Position numbers and translations under genes: made by a program. A stretch of DNA of 64,000 nucleotides from assembly GCA_001796335.1 (NCBI GenBank), contig MGMF01000001.1:62001-126000 (forward strand), in the 5' to 3' direction. The notes under the pieces are model-generated. The model was not told where the DNA came from, searched no databases, and was given only the letters and a program-made list of their open reading frames with translations. This document shows, one piece after another, positions 44,758 through 54,324 of the stretch. The DNA is from Chloroflexi bacterium GWB2_49_20 (GTDB lineage Bacteria > Chloroflexota > Anaerolineae > Anaerolineales > Villigracilaceae). Position 1 is the first letter of the stretch. Each line of letters starts with the position of its first letter.

Positions 44758-47189
44758 TGCGACCACGTTGGCGCAAGATCTTTCATGATCTGATCGATAA
44801 TAAGATGCGCACGCTGCTCGTGGTATTCTCCATCGCCGTGGGTGTCTTTTCGATTGGAGTGATCGCCGGAACTTATGTCATCATATCAAATGATATGAGT
44901 GCCAGTTATGCTGCCAACCAACCCATGAATGTTGAACTGCGAACCGGCTCTTTCGATTCCACCCTTGTGGATACCCTCCAGAATTTGCGCACTGTTCAAG
45001 CCGCTGAAGGCCGGAGGGTGTTTAACCTGCGGGTACGCATACCTGGCAATAAATTATGGACAACATTCGACCTGGTTGCCATCCAGGATTACAGCAACAT
45101 TGAGATCAACTTGTTGCGTCCGTTGCAAGGAAGCAGCATCCCCGCTTCAAAACAGGTTCTGCTTGAAAAAAAAGCCCTGGAAAATTTAAATGTGCCCATT
45201 GGAAGCGAACTTGAATTTCAGCTTGCAAATGGTACACTAAAGAAAATGACGGTGGCTGGTATCGTCCAAGACCAGACCTCAGGTGCAGGTGATTTTCTGG
45301 CTCCACCTCTTGCGTTCATTTCCATGGATACTCTGAAATACCTGGCTCAACCAGAGAGCTTTAATCGCATGTATGTCATTCTGGCGCAGAATGGAGATGA
45401 TCCTTCCTACCTTAATGAGTTGGCAGCCAACTTAAAGGATAAAGTTGAAAAGAACAATGTGGTGGTTTACCGCACCCGCACAGCCCGCAGCGACCGTCAC
45501 CCAATGGCTTCCATTGTGGAAGCAGTGATCGGCATTCTGGGAGCCATGGGCGTGCTCATCCTGTTCCTGAGCAGTTCACTGATCGCCAACACCCTGAGCG
45601 CTCTGCTTAACCAGCACAAACGCCATATAGGGGTTATGAAGCTGGTGGGAGGCAGCCAGGGGCAGGTGTTTGGCATGTATATTGTCCTGATCCTGGCATT
45701 TGGCCTGATCGCTCTCCTGCTGGCAGTTCCCCTCGGAGGTCAGGGTGCTTATGCTTTGTCAGCCTTTATTGCGGATAAGTTGAACTTTAACCTGACCGGT
45801 TACCGTATAGTGCCTTTTGCCTTGTTGATCCAGGTCGTGATCGGGTTGGCAGTTCCGCTGCTGGTGGGTCTGCTGCCGGTGCTGAACGGCTCACGTGTCA
45901 CTGTGCAGCGTGCTCTCAGCAATGATCTGACCCAGGATACAGGTACCAAGCGCGAAGTTTCACCCAGACCCGAATCAGCCTTTGAAAAATTCCGCCAGCG
46001 TTTGATGGCCGGGTTGGCGCGGCGCGGCATCCACTTGCCTCGTCCCCTGCTTATCTCCCTGCGCAATACTTTTCGACGCAAGGGACGGTTGGCGCTGACT
46101 CTTTTCACGCTGACAATGGGCGGAGCCATATTCATTGCTGTTTTTAATGTGCAATTCAGCCTGAACCAGTATATCGAGCAGATCGGCAAGTACTTCATTG
46201 CTGATGTAACCCTGGATTTTGATACGCCTTATCGTCTCAAAGATGTGGAACTGGCTGGATTGCGCGTACCTGGCGTGCAGGCAGTCGAGGGCTGGGCTTA
46301 TGCCAGCGCCGAGGTATTCAACAACGACCATACCGCCGCCGGGAATGTGACCATCCTGGCTCCTCCGGTGGAGAGCAGGCTGGTGGAACCGATCCTTGTC
46401 TCCGGTCGTTGGCTGCAACCTGGAGATGAAAGGGCAATTGCCGTCAGTGAGAGTATCCTGGGTTTGTTCCCGGATCTCAAACCTGGAGACAACCTGCACC
46501 TGAAGATTAACGGCAAGGAAGCCGACTGGATAGTGGTAGGGCTTTTCCAATTTGTCAACCAGGAAGGCACTATTGCTTATGGGACTTATGAATACATCTC
46601 CCGGTTGACACATATGGCCAATCGCTCATTCTCTTTCAGGGTGGTCACAACAGATCACTCCCCGGAGTATCAGCAAGCCATAAGCGAGGAACTGGATGCC
46701 TATTATCGCAGCCAGGGATTTCATCTTCGTGAAGCCCGTACCGGCTTGTCCACATTAAAAACCGCATCTGAGAGCCTGAATATATTGGTGATCTTCTTGC
46801 TCATCATGGCTGTGCTGACAGCTTTGGTCGGAAGCATGGGGCTGGCCGGCTCCATGAGCATGAATGTACTCGAACGCACACGCGAGATCGGTATCATGCG
46901 CTCGATTGGAGCCGGAAACCGTGCCATCACAAGCATGGTAATTGTGGAAGGTGTGCTCATCGGCAGCATTTCCTGGTTGATTGGAGTACTGGTTTCCTTC
47001 CCAATCACTTACATGCTATCCAGCATCATCAGTGTGGCGATTTTCCAATCACCCATTCCAGTGCATTTCACTTTTGAGGGCTTTGGCATGTGGCTGCTTT
47101 TGGTATTGGCACTTTCAGTTGTAGCCAGCCTGCTGCCTGCCCGTAATGCTGCCCGTCTTACAATTCGCGAAGTACTGGCTTATGAGTAA
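44754..47189 (+). CDS. FtsX-family ABC permease (MacB/LolCE-like)
   Basis: An 811-residue permease. It has an N-terminal helix (KMRTLLVVFSIAVGVFSIGV), a first extracellular MacB-type domain (about 45-240), three helices, a second helix-domain-helix set from about 440, and a C-terminal FtsX domain with GSMSMNVLERTREIGIMRSIGA and a last helical pair. It is thus a two-FtsX-domain permease, similar to those that export lipoproteins or lipids or act as mechanotransmitters. ATG 44754 overlaps the ATPase stop. The two ATPases upstream and the fusion lipoprotein downstream complete the system. Confidence 0.93.
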   Translation: MMRPRWRKIFHDLIDNKMRTLLVVFSIAVGVFSIGVIAGTYVIISNDMSASYAANQPMNVELRTGSFDSTLVDTLQNLRTVQAAEGRRVFNLRVRIPGNKLWTTFDLVAIQDYSNIEINLLRPLQGSSIPASKQVLLEKKALENLNVPIGSELEFQLANGTLKKMTVAGIVQDQTSGAGDFLAPPLAFISMDTLKYLAQPESFNRMYVILAQNGDDPSYLNELAANLKDKVEKNNVVVYRTRTARSDRHPMASIVEAVIGILGAMGVLILFLSSSLIANTLSALLNQHKRHIGVMKLVGGSQGQVFGMYIVLILAFGLIALLLAVPLGGQGAYALSAFIADKLNFNLTGYRIVPFALLIQVVIGLAVPLLVGLLPVLNGSRVTVQRALSNDLTQDTGTKREVSPRPESAFEKFRQRLMAGLARRGIHLPRPLLISLRNTFRRKGRLALTLFTLTMGGAIFIAVFNVQFSLNQYIEQIGKYFIADVTLDFDTPYRLKDVELAGLRVPGVQAVEGWAYASAEVFNNDHTAAGNVTILAPPVESRLVEPILVSGRWLQPGDERAIAVSESILGLFPDLKPGDNLHLKINGKEADWIVVGLFQFVNQEGTIAYGTYEYISRLTHMANRSFSFRVVTTDHSPEYQQAISEELDAYYRSQGFHLREARTGLSTLKTASESLNILVIFLLIMAVLTALVGSMGLAGSMSMNVLERTREIGIMRSIGAGNRAITSMVIVEGVLIGSISWLIGVLVSFPITYMLSSIISVAIFQSPIPVHFTFEGFGMWLLLVLALSVVASLLPARNAARLTIREVLAYE

Positions 47190-47225
47190 GCCATATTGTG
47201 TATTAGAAATCAAGGAGAATACCCC

Positions 47226-48377
47226 ATGAAGAGATTATCCATCCTTATAGTAATCCTGGTGGCCAATATTGCACTGGCAGCTTGTGGCGCCGGTACAGAA
47301 ACCGCCACCAGCTCCACAACCACTCCCATGCCGCAGATCTTTGTAGCCGAAGGGCACCTCGTTCCGCAAAGCAACCTGACCTTGGCGATTTTGGTACGCG
47401 GCAAAGTGGCAGAGATCCTGGTATCCAAGGGGGAAGAAGTCAAGGCAGGCCAGGTACTGGTAAGTCTTGCAGATCGGGAACAAGCCCAGGCTTCCCTGGA
47501 AGGAGCAAAATTGGAACAATTGGTTGCCAACCAGGCTTATGATCAATTGCTTCGCACCACCAACCTGGCGCATGCCCAGGCTTGGCAGGCGTATATCAAT
47601 GCCCAACAATTCCGCGCCGCGTCTGAACGAGCCTGGGAAAAACTGGATTTGACCACCATCAAAGATGCAATATCCGCCTCCCAGGCTGATGTCAATGCCA
47701 GGAAGGTAGATCTCGAGGATGCCCAAAAAGAATTTAATAAATACAAGGACCTCGAAGAGAACAACACCACCCGCAAGGATGCGGAAGACAAGCTGACCAT
47801 TGCCCGGAACAACTACAATGAAGCCTTGCGCAAACTCGATGAAGCCACCAACAAGCGCGATGTGCTTCGCGCTGCGCTGGATACCGCCCTGGCTGTCGAA
47901 GCCGAAGCCAAACGCAGTTATGAAAACACACAATCCGGCGCGGATCCGGATGCATTGGCTTTACTCGAAGCGCGCCTGGGTGCAACCGATGCACTTGTAG
48001 CAGCCTCCCAATCCCTGCTGGACAGTTATGAACTAAAAGCTCCCATGGATGGTAGCATTGCTGAAATTAACCTGACGGTTGGACAACAGACTGGCCCGGA
48101 AACCTGGGCTGTTATATTGGCAGATTTCAGCCAATGGTATGTGGATACCAGCGATTTGAGCGAGCTGGACGTGGTCAAGGTGGAAGTCGGGCAGCAGGTG
48201 GAGGTGACTGCCGACGCTCTGCCAGGTCAGACCATGACCGGAATAGTTGAAGAGATCTCCAATACACCCAAGAATCAGGCCGGGGATATTCTGTATACCA
48301 TTCACATCCGCTTGCAGGAGGTGGATGCCCGTTTGCGTTGGGGCATGACCGTGGAGGTGACTTTCCCGGAGAAGTAA
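47226..48377 (+). CDS. Membrane-fusion lipoprotein (HlyD/MacA-like)
   Basis: A 383-residue exported lipoprotein. The signal peptide ends in the lipobox LAAC (Cys20). A lipoyl-like hairpin (VAEGHLVPQSNLTLAILVRGKVAEI) is followed by a long coiled coil (about residues 90-240, rich in Ala/Gln/Glu) and a second lipoyl half (LKAPMDGSIAEINLTVGQ), then a beta-barrel. In Gram-negatives such proteins bridge to an outer-membrane channel; in this apparently monoderm-type cell it may instead stimulate the permease outside. ATG 47226 has AAGGAG upstream. It closes the ABC exporter set. Confidence 0.92.
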   Translation: MKRLSILIVILVANIALAACGAGTETATSSTTTPMPQIFVAEGHLVPQSNLTLAILVRGKVAEILVSKGEEVKAGQVLVSLADREQAQASLEGAKLEQLVANQAYDQLLRTTNLAHAQAWQAYINAQQFRAASERAWEKLDLTTIKDAISASQADVNARKVDLEDAQKEFNKYKDLEENNTTRKDAEDKLTIARNNYNEALRKLDEATNKRDVLRAALDTALAVEAEAKRSYENTQSGADPDALALLEARLGATDALVAASQSLLDSYELKAPMDGSIAEINLTVGQQTGPETWAVILADFSQWYVDTSDLSELDVVKVEVGQQVEVTADALPGQTMTGIVEEISNTPKNQAGDILYTIHIRLQEVDARLRWGMTVEVTFPEK

Positions 48378-48409
48378 GTTGAGGGGATTGCGAGACAAGG
48401 AGATTACAC

Positions 48410-49015
48410 ATGCTGGGCATGCCACATTCCCGACGCTGGAATAAACTGCTGGCTGATTCCCACGGCAGGCAGGCGGCTTCAACGATCATGCTTAATGCAC
48501 AAGGGGAGTACCAGCAGTTGATGGCTGTCGTCCCATCCATCCCTGCCCGCACCCACGCGTTGAGAAATTGCCTGAAAACGCGTATATATCCCGGGTTGGC
48601 GTTGTACAGGGCTTTACTTGAAGACAGCCCGGATACTGCTCAGACGCTGAATTTAGTCGAAAGATTGTTAAGAGCGGATTTTTTCAGCGGAATCAGTCGG
48701 GGCATACGCCTCATGAACTCTTTACCAGACCCATTCCCGCTCATCCGGCCTGTTCTCAAAATGATGACGCGCCAGCAGTATCTGCCAGGCTCTCAAATGG
48801 TGATTGAAGACAGTCCGGATTGCTTTGCCATTAACACAACCCACTGCTTTACCCTGGATGTTCTCACAGCCCTGAATGCCAGGGAACTGACAACCCTGTA
48901 CTGCAAAACGGATGATTGGCTGTCGGAAGCGCTTCCAAAGGTTCACTGGCTGCGCACCAAAACCCTGGCGCGCGGCGATAAACTATGCGACTTCCGTTGG
49001 TGCCGGTATGTTTGA
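48410..49015 (+). CDS. L-2-amino-thiazoline-4-carboxylate hydrolase-like protein
   Basis: A 201-residue protein. The C-terminal half matches the ATC-hydrolase family pattern: CFAINTTHCFTLDVLTALNA, followed by LYCKTDDWLSEALPKVHW, then RTKTLARGDKLCDFRWCR. The original ATC hydrolase takes part in conversion of thiazoline carboxylate to cysteine in Pseudomonas, but most family members have unknown roles. No signal peptide is seen. AAGGAG precedes the ATG. It lies 32 bases behind the membrane-fusion lipoprotein and ends the exporter operon, so a link to export or to modification of the cargo is possible. Confidence 0.8.
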   Translation: MLGMPHSRRWNKLLADSHGRQAASTIMLNAQGEYQQLMAVVPSIPARTHALRNCLKTRIYPGLALYRALLEDSPDTAQTLNLVERLLRADFFSGISRGIRLMNSLPDPFPLIRPVLKMMTRQQYLPGSQMVIEDSPDCFAINTTHCFTLDVLTALNARELTTLYCKTDDWLSEALPKVHWLRTKTLARGDKLCDFRWCRYV

Positions 49016-49034
49016 TCGAAATAAGAATTTACTT

Positions 49035-49060
49035 CAAGGTGTTGAGAATTCAACACCTTG
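49035..49060 (+). terminator. Hairpin after exporter operon
   Basis: An 11-bp stem (49035-49045 with 49050-49060) around GAAT lies 20 bases after the stop at 49015. No T run follows, so termination strength is uncertain. Confidence 0.5.
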
Positions 49061-49065
49061 TATCA

Positions 49066-49221
49066 TTAATAACCAAGCTTGAAGGGCTTAAACGGGGATA
49101 GCTCTGCTTGGATATAGTCATCCACCACCTGCTCAAGCAGCGAAAGAGGGAAGGCACCATTCTGCAGAATTACCTCAAAAAAATCCATCCATTCTTTATA
49201 TAGAAAAAAAGGTATGATCAC
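49066..49221 (-). pseudogene. Short coding-like remnant (51 codons)
   Basis: A minus-strand frame runs from GTG at 49221 to TAA at 49066. Its translation has protein-like composition (EWMDFFEVILQNGAFPLSLL, then VVDDYIQAELSPFKPFKLGY). There is no convincing ribosome binding site, and an in-frame stop lies just upstream of the GTG. It could be the end of a gene whose front was lost, or a small real gene. I recognise no family. Confidence 0.3.
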
Positions 49222-49300
49222 AATAAATCAGGTGGCATCCCTTACTTATTGAGAAGATACGAAAACGGGTCTGAAATACAACGGTCGTAGTGTTTGGGTG

Positions 49301-49328
49301 TTATCGCTATTGTGTTATCGAATTATCG
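49301..49328. repeat. Three TTATCG repeats upstream of MFS gene
   Basis: TTATCG occurs at 49301-49306, 49315-49320 and 49323-49328. The spacing is uneven. They lie about 80-100 bases before the MFS start, where a regulator could bind. Low evidence. Confidence 0.3.
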
Positions 49329-49404
49329 TATATGGTCAAGGTGATATAAGATCGGCAATTAATACTCATCAACTGACTCAAATAAATCATAAGGAGATAT
49401 CAAC

Positions 49405-50625
49405 ATGACTGACAACAAAGGATTCAAAGTATACGGATATCGCTGGGTGGTGCTGGGGGTATTCATGTTCATTAACATCACCATCCAGATGCTGTGGATC
49501 GCGTACGCACCCATCACCGGCCCCGCGGCAGCTTTTTACGGCGTCTCTGACTTGCAGATTGGTTTCCTGGCGATGACCTTCATGATCGCTTTTATCCCAC
49601 TTTCCATACCCGTCTCCTGGTTGATCGATACATATGGTTTTAGATTATCAGTTGGCATTGGTGCGGTCATGATGGGTCTGTTTGGCATCCTGCGTGGTCT
49701 GGCCGGGCAGAATTACAATCTGGTTTTGTGGTCCACGATCGGGATTGCAGTGGCGCAACCTTTTTTGCTGAATGCCTGGACAACTGTCCCAGCCAAATGG
49801 TTTGGAATGGAAGAACGCGCAACCGCGGTGGGATTGGTGACCCTGGCCAGCATTCTGGGTACGGCCCTGGGCATGCTGCTGACCCCCATGCTGGCGGATT
49901 CCTATTCCATACCAACCGTCCAATTGATCTACGGTGGCATTGCTGCCTTCTCTGCCGTACTGTTTGTGATCTTTGCCCGTGAAAAACCTGCCACACCACC
50001 CTGCCCGGAAGGGATGGAAACACGCGCTCTTATGTTGGATGGTTTGAAGCATGCGGTCACGGTCAAGGCTTTCTGGTTCTTCCTGGCAATCTCCTTCATT
50101 GGACTGGGCATATTCAACGGGATCACCACCTGGGTGGAAAATATTATCCGGCCACGCGGTTTTACTCCCAACGATGCTGGTACTGTGGGCGCCTTAATGC
50201 TGGTGGGTGGCTTGATAGGCGCAGTTGTGATTCCCTCTCTTTCAGACAAACAGCACAAACGCCAGCGCTACCTTTACCTGGGCTTTGCCCTGGCGATCCC
50301 TGGCTTGCTCGGGCTGACATTTGCCACATCCAGTTGGTTTTTACTTTTATCCTCTTTCTGGTTGGGATTCTTCCTGGTCAGCACTTTTCCGGTGGGTATG
50401 CAGTATGCGGCTGAGATCACCCACCCAACCCCGGAAGGCACTTCCAATGGCATGGTGCAGCTTTTCGGCCAGGCTGCGGTGGTGTTTGTGTATATAATGG
50501 AAGCCATGAAAAGTGCAGATGGCTCTTTCACACCCTCGTTGTTGTTTGCAACTGGTTTGCTGGTGTTGAGTGTATTTCTCATCACCCGGATGAAGGATCC
50601 AGTGGAAATTGTGAAGAAATCCTAA
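49405..50625 (+). CDS. Major facilitator superfamily transporter
   Basis: A 406-residue protein with 12 predicted membrane helices in two halves, separated by a loop at about residues 195-225. It shows the MFS helix 2-3 pattern around SWLIDTYGFRLSVGIGAVMMG and the second-half SLSDKQHKRQRYLYLG. Overall it resembles the FLVCR/oxalate-formate type rather than sugar-specific members. Substrate unknown; the neighbouring FGGY kinase suggests a sugar or polyol, though this is only context. AAGGAG lies before the ATG. The kinase gene follows after 78 bases. Confidence 0.9.
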   Translation: MTDNKGFKVYGYRWVVLGVFMFINITIQMLWIAYAPITGPAAAFYGVSDLQIGFLAMTFMIAFIPLSIPVSWLIDTYGFRLSVGIGAVMMGLFGILRGLAGQNYNLVLWSTIGIAVAQPFLLNAWTTVPAKWFGMEERATAVGLVTLASILGTALGMLLTPMLADSYSIPTVQLIYGGIAAFSAVLFVIFAREKPATPPCPEGMETRALMLDGLKHAVTVKAFWFFLAISFIGLGIFNGITTWVENIIRPRGFTPNDAGTVGALMLVGGLIGAVVIPSLSDKQHKRQRYLYLGFALAIPGLLGLTFATSSWFLLLSSFWLGFFLVSTFPVGMQYAAEITHPTPEGTSNGMVQLFGQAAVVFVYIMEAMKSADGSFTPSLLFATGLLVLSVFLITRMKDPVEIVKKS

Positions 50626-50703
50626 TCGCGTCTTCTCAGAAGATGAGGTGCCTGCCTCTCCGTTAATGAGAAGCTTTTTCTGATGGTTGCAAGGGAGATT
50701 AAC

Positions 50704-52281
50704 ATGGCAAAGAAAGAACCCTATATCCTGGCAATCGACCTGGGCACATCCGGCTGTAAAACTGCCCTCATTTCCATTTCCGGGCAGGTGGCAGGCTGGG
50801 AATACCAGGAAATACCGCTACTTATCCCCTCCCCTGGAGCAGCCGAGCAAAGGCCGGAAGATTGGTGGCAGGCTTTATTGAGCACCTCCAAAAAGCTGAT
50901 TGGTAAAAACCTGGTACCTGTGGAGGATATCATTGCGGTATGCTGTTCCACCCAGGGGGAGGTCACCGTACCTGTCGACCAACAAGGCAATGCACTCATG
51001 AATGCAATGGGCTCGATGGATATGCGCGGCGCAGAAAGCCTAAAGCAGTTAACCGAAGGTAGAATCAACATCGAAGGCTACCATCCGCTTAAATTAATTC
51101 GCTGGATAAATCTCACTGGGGGCGCTCCAAGTTTAAGGGGTGGAGATCCTTCTGCCCACATGCTCTATATCCGGGATAATTTCCCCGAGATTTACTCTAA
51201 GACATACAAATTTCTGAATGTCCTGGATTATCTGAACCTACTTCTGACCGGTCGCTTCGTTACGACACCTGACTTAATCATGACCTCATGGGTTACAGAC
51301 AATCGTGATGCATCACACGTAGTTTACCACCCTGGTCTGGTGCGAGGCAGTGGAATTGAAGCAGATAAATTCCCCGAAATTATAGCTTGCGACGCGGTGG
51401 TGGGCGAACTTAAACCGGAAGTAGCTTCCATCCTGGGTCTGAAAGCCGGGGTCAAAGTCGTAGCCGGTTCGATCGATGTGACTGCTGCAGCCATAGGCTC
51501 GGGTGCTGTGAAGGATTTTGAGACTCACCTTTACATTGGCACATCTTCCTGGCTGGCCGCACATGTACCATTTAAAAAAACCGACATCACCACTAACATG
51601 GCATCCTTGCCGTGTGCCATCACTGGAAAATACCTGCTGATCGCCACACAAACCACCGCCGGAGGCACGCTGAACTATCTACGCGATAACATCCTGTACC
51701 ACAAGGATGAATTACTTATGGAAGAACAAGTACCGGATGTCTTCCAGATCATGGATCGTATTGCCGGGCGTGTACCTGCCGGCAGCAATGGGGTCATGTT
51801 CGCCCCTTGGATCTATGGCGAACGTGCCCCTGTGGATGACCGCTTTGTACGTGCAGCCCTCTTCAACCTTTCTCTGGAAAACTCACGTGAAGATATCATC
51901 CGTGCTGTGATGGAGGGTGTGGCTTTCAATACACGTTGGTTGCTGGCTCCTGTAGAGAAATTCCTTGGTCGCAAACTAAGCGTGTTGAATTATGTGGGTG
52001 GAGGCGCCAAGTCCAACATTTGGTGTCAGATACTTGCTGATGTGCTCAACCTGACCATCCGCCAGGTGCGTGACCCCATCCAGGCCAATGCACGTGGTGC
52101 GGCCTTCATCGCAGCTGTCGGATTGGGATATTTAAAATATGAGGATATCCCTGGCATGATCGAATACAATGCCAGCTATGCTCCTAATTCACAAAATAGG
52201 GATATCTACGATAAGATGTTCGATGTGTTTGTGAAGTTTTACAAGCAGAATAAGGCTTTATACAAGCGTTTGAATGGGTAA
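50704..52281 (+). CDS. FGGY-family carbohydrate kinase (xylulokinase-like)
   Basis: A 525-residue sugar kinase of the actin/hexokinase fold. The phosphate loop is ILAIDLGTSGCKTALIS, with CCSTQGEVTVPVD following. The C-terminal half has YVGGGAKSNIWCQILADVLN, the FGGY signature region that binds ATP. Xylulose, ribulose, gluconate, glycerol and others are possible substrates; I do not choose. ATG 50704 has AAGGGAG upstream. It is paired with the MFS transporter and ends 2 bases before the convergent hydrolase gene. Confidence 0.9.
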   Translation: MAKKEPYILAIDLGTSGCKTALISISGQVAGWEYQEIPLLIPSPGAAEQRPEDWWQALLSTSKKLIGKNLVPVEDIIAVCCSTQGEVTVPVDQQGNALMNAMGSMDMRGAESLKQLTEGRINIEGYHPLKLIRWINLTGGAPSLRGGDPSAHMLYIRDNFPEIYSKTYKFLNVLDYLNLLLTGRFVTTPDLIMTSWVTDNRDASHVVYHPGLVRGSGIEADKFPEIIACDAVVGELKPEVASILGLKAGVKVVAGSIDVTAAAIGSGAVKDFETHLYIGTSSWLAAHVPFKKTDITTNMASLPCAITGKYLLIATQTTAGGTLNYLRDNILYHKDELLMEEQVPDVFQIMDRIAGRVPAGSNGVMFAPWIYGERAPVDDRFVRAALFNLSLENSREDIIRAVMEGVAFNTRWLLAPVEKFLGRKLSVLNYVGGGAKSNIWCQILADVLNLTIRQVRDPIQANARGAAFIAAVGLGYLKYEDIPGMIEYNASYAPNSQNRDIYDKMFDVFVKFYKQNKALYKRLNG

Positions 52282-52283
52282 GG

Positions 52284-53687
52284 TTACGGGATCACTACTT
52301 CCGGGTAATCCGGTGAGGGTCCATTCAGGAGAGTGGTGGGGATGCCATAAAGGACCTGGTTGAAGAAAGCCAACGGATAATCACTTGTGATCTTTATAAC
52401 CCGGTCTCCGCTAAGTGGTCCTTTAAGACCCATCTGTGCTGCAATGGGTGAAAGTATGGGCAGGTCACTGAAATCATAATGGGAAGTCCCAATTATTGAC
52501 AGGACTTTGGCGTTGTCCGAATTTAGATACAGCTCATTGAACAAATCCCAATTCTTCTCACTGGGCCAGGTTTCACTGAACATGAAGAGGAAGGGCTGAC
52601 GCAGACCCACTTCCAGGATCGTTTCCGAAACGGGTTTGAGATAAGCATCCAATCCCAGGCCAGCCTTGCAGCGCGGATCTCGGCCACAAAACTCCACAGT
52701 CGCGCCACCCCCGGTGGAGTGACCAAAGACACCCACTTTTTCCAGGTCCAGGATACCGGTCAGACCATGCTCGGGGTCATTTTCATTCATTGTTTGAAGT
52801 GTATCCAGCACAAAACCCAAGTCGCCTGCCCACTGGTTGGCAAGTTTATTCGCAATCGGGATGTACTGCTGGTCAGACATATTGCTTGGTAAAGCTTGTG
52901 GGTTGTTATATGCCAACTCGCCATCAGGGAATACGGTTAACACCGCTCCATAGGTATGGTCAATCGCAACCACCACGAACCCATTGCTTGCAAAATTAAT
53001 GGCTTGATAGGTATTCTGAGCACGGAATCCATTCCAACCATGCGAGAACAACAGCACCGGATAAGCAGTCTGTGCATGGGATACAGGAGAGTTTAGAAAA
53101 GCGCCTGAATGCACATATTTCAAATGATCCAGAAAGAAAGTGGGAAGATCAAGAAAGCGGGAGATGGCTGGCCCAATTAAGTCAGCCCGATCCATCCACG
53201 GGGCAGCCTGGTCTTCCGGAAGCGGTTCAGCCGGATACCAGACCTGGATCATAATGCGGCGCGGGTCAGATGGATTTTCAGAATACAATTCCTTGCGGGC
53301 ATTGTCTATTAACATCATGGAGAAAGTTCCCACCTGGTAAGGGCCCGAAGCTTTTGATAGTTGCGGAATGGGCAGCAGGATGGGCAGTTCGGTGGCACCC
53401 ACAAACAATAACAGACCGATGCATAGCCCAACCAACCTGCGCCAGAGAGCACCGGCAGGTTTGCGGACAGGTTTGATTAGAGATGGCATCGAGAACAGGA
53501 ATAGCACCGTCGAGAAGGTATAAATTGGGACCATCTGCCAACGGTATCCTTCGATAAATATTTGTAGAAGGGATACAACCAACGTTGCAGCAGGTAAAAG
53601 CTCCAACCAACGTGGTCGGTTGGGAATAACGTATCGAAGAATTGATAAGAGCAGGAAAAGGGCTGTCAGTATTTCAAGAGTTCTCAC
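52284..53687 (-). CDS. Alpha/beta hydrolase, PAF-acetylhydrolase-like, with membrane helices
   Basis: A 467-residue protein. The first about 130 residues hold three or four membrane helices. The hydrolase domain then has PVLLFSHGWNGFRAQ (oxyanion hole), the nucleophile elbow GHSTGGG, a catalytic Asp in LGLDAY, and His in GTSHYDFSD. This arrangement matches the platelet-activating-factor acetylhydrolase type of dienelactone-like hydrolases. Expected to act on short-chain esters or phospholipids at the outer membrane face; the substrate is unknown. It ends 2 bases from the convergent FGGY kinase stop. Confidence 0.87.
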   Translation of the reverse strand: MRTLEILTALFLLLSILRYVIPNRPRWLELLPAATLVVSLLQIFIEGYRWQMVPIYTFSTVLFLFSMPSLIKPVRKPAGALWRRLVGLCIGLLLFVGATELPILLPIPQLSKASGPYQVGTFSMMLIDNARKELYSENPSDPRRIMIQVWYPAEPLPEDQAAPWMDRADLIGPAISRFLDLPTFFLDHLKYVHSGAFLNSPVSHAQTAYPVLLFSHGWNGFRAQNTYQAINFASNGFVVVAIDHTYGAVLTVFPDGELAYNNPQALPSNMSDQQYIPIANKLANQWAGDLGFVLDTLQTMNENDPEHGLTGILDLEKVGVFGHSTGGGATVEFCGRDPRCKAGLGLDAYLKPVSETILEVGLRQPFLFMFSETWPSEKNWDLFNELYLNSDNAKVLSIIGTSHYDFSDLPILSPIAAQMGLKGPLSGDRVIKITSDYPLAFFNQVLYGIPTTLLNGPSPDYPEVVIP

Positions 53688-53801
53688 TGTTACCTCTCAA
53701 ATAATATGGGGCAATTTCAAGCAATTTTACCCCTGATTCTACTTTAAGAACCTACCGTAATTGGCAACTGCTCAGTCTTTGTCGTTGCTGACAAACCCTA
53801 A

Positions 53802-54118
53802 GAGCCCCTAACAAAACCCTAAATTTTGGAAAGATAGGGGCATGACAAAACCTTTGGTAACAGACGAATTATGGCAAATCATCGAACCGCTACTTCCAGC
53901 AGAACCACCCACACCCAAGCCAAAGGGTGGACGACGCATTGACCAGGGTTTGCGCTTGGGAACGCATCGCTGGGTTGTTGAATGCACTCTTTCCTGGCTG
54001 ACGATGTCGCCGTTTGCATGTCCGTTATGAGCGTCAAGGTGATACTCATCAAGCCTTTCTATCTATTGGTTGTGCCTTGATTTGCTGGAAGTTCGTTCAA
54101 AAGTTTTGTTAGGCGGTC
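53802..54118. mobile_element. Internally deleted IS5-type element (MITE-like, 317 bases)
   Basis: Terminal inverted repeats: left GAGCCCCTAACAAAAC (53802-53817) and right, read on the minus strand, GACCGCCTAACAAAAC (54118-54103), 14 of 16 identical. A TAA trinucleotide flanks both ends (53799-53801 and 54119-54121), consistent with a 3-base target duplication. Between them lies a transposase reduced to its first and last parts. The element looks immobile on its own, but its ends might still be used by a related transposase. Confidence 0.75.
53842..54112 (+). pseudogene. IS5-family transposase remnant, deleted and frameshifted
   Basis: The N-terminal part reads MTKPLVTDELWQIIEPLLPA, typical of IS5/IS427 transposases, and runs to about PKGGRR. 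It then jumps directly to the C-terminal segment GTHRWVVECTLSWL; about 200 internal residues, including most of the DDE catalytic core, are missing. A further frameshift follows, after which another frame gives VRYERQGDTHQAFLSIGCAL and ends FVQKFC with TAG at 54110-54112. No active enzyme can be made. Confidence 0.8.
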
Positions 54119-54253
54119 TAAAGGTTTTCTGGAAGATAACAAACCAGTACTCATGCTTGTCAAGCACCTTTTCAGCAAAGAAAAATTTAGGTTCTTTCTT
54201 TAGAGTTGCCTGGGCAAATACCTAAACTTTAATAAAATTGCCTTATTTAACAA

Positions 54254-54285
54254 AGTTGCATGGAGGTTAAGTCCTCCATGCAACT
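54254..54285 (-). terminator. Terminator of DUF4173 gene
   Basis: A perfect 13-bp stem (54254-54266 with 54273-54285) with a 6-base loop. On the minus strand it follows the stop at 54325 by 40 bases and is followed by TTTG. Confidence 0.75.
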
Positions 54286-54324
54286 CTCAGTCTAAGGTAA
54301 ATTACAGGCTGATCTACCTGAACC

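Noticed and set aside
47235-47933. 232-codon ORF antisense to the membrane-fusion lipoprotein gene
   Set aside because: The sense frame has a clear lipobox and HlyD pattern; the antisense frame has none.
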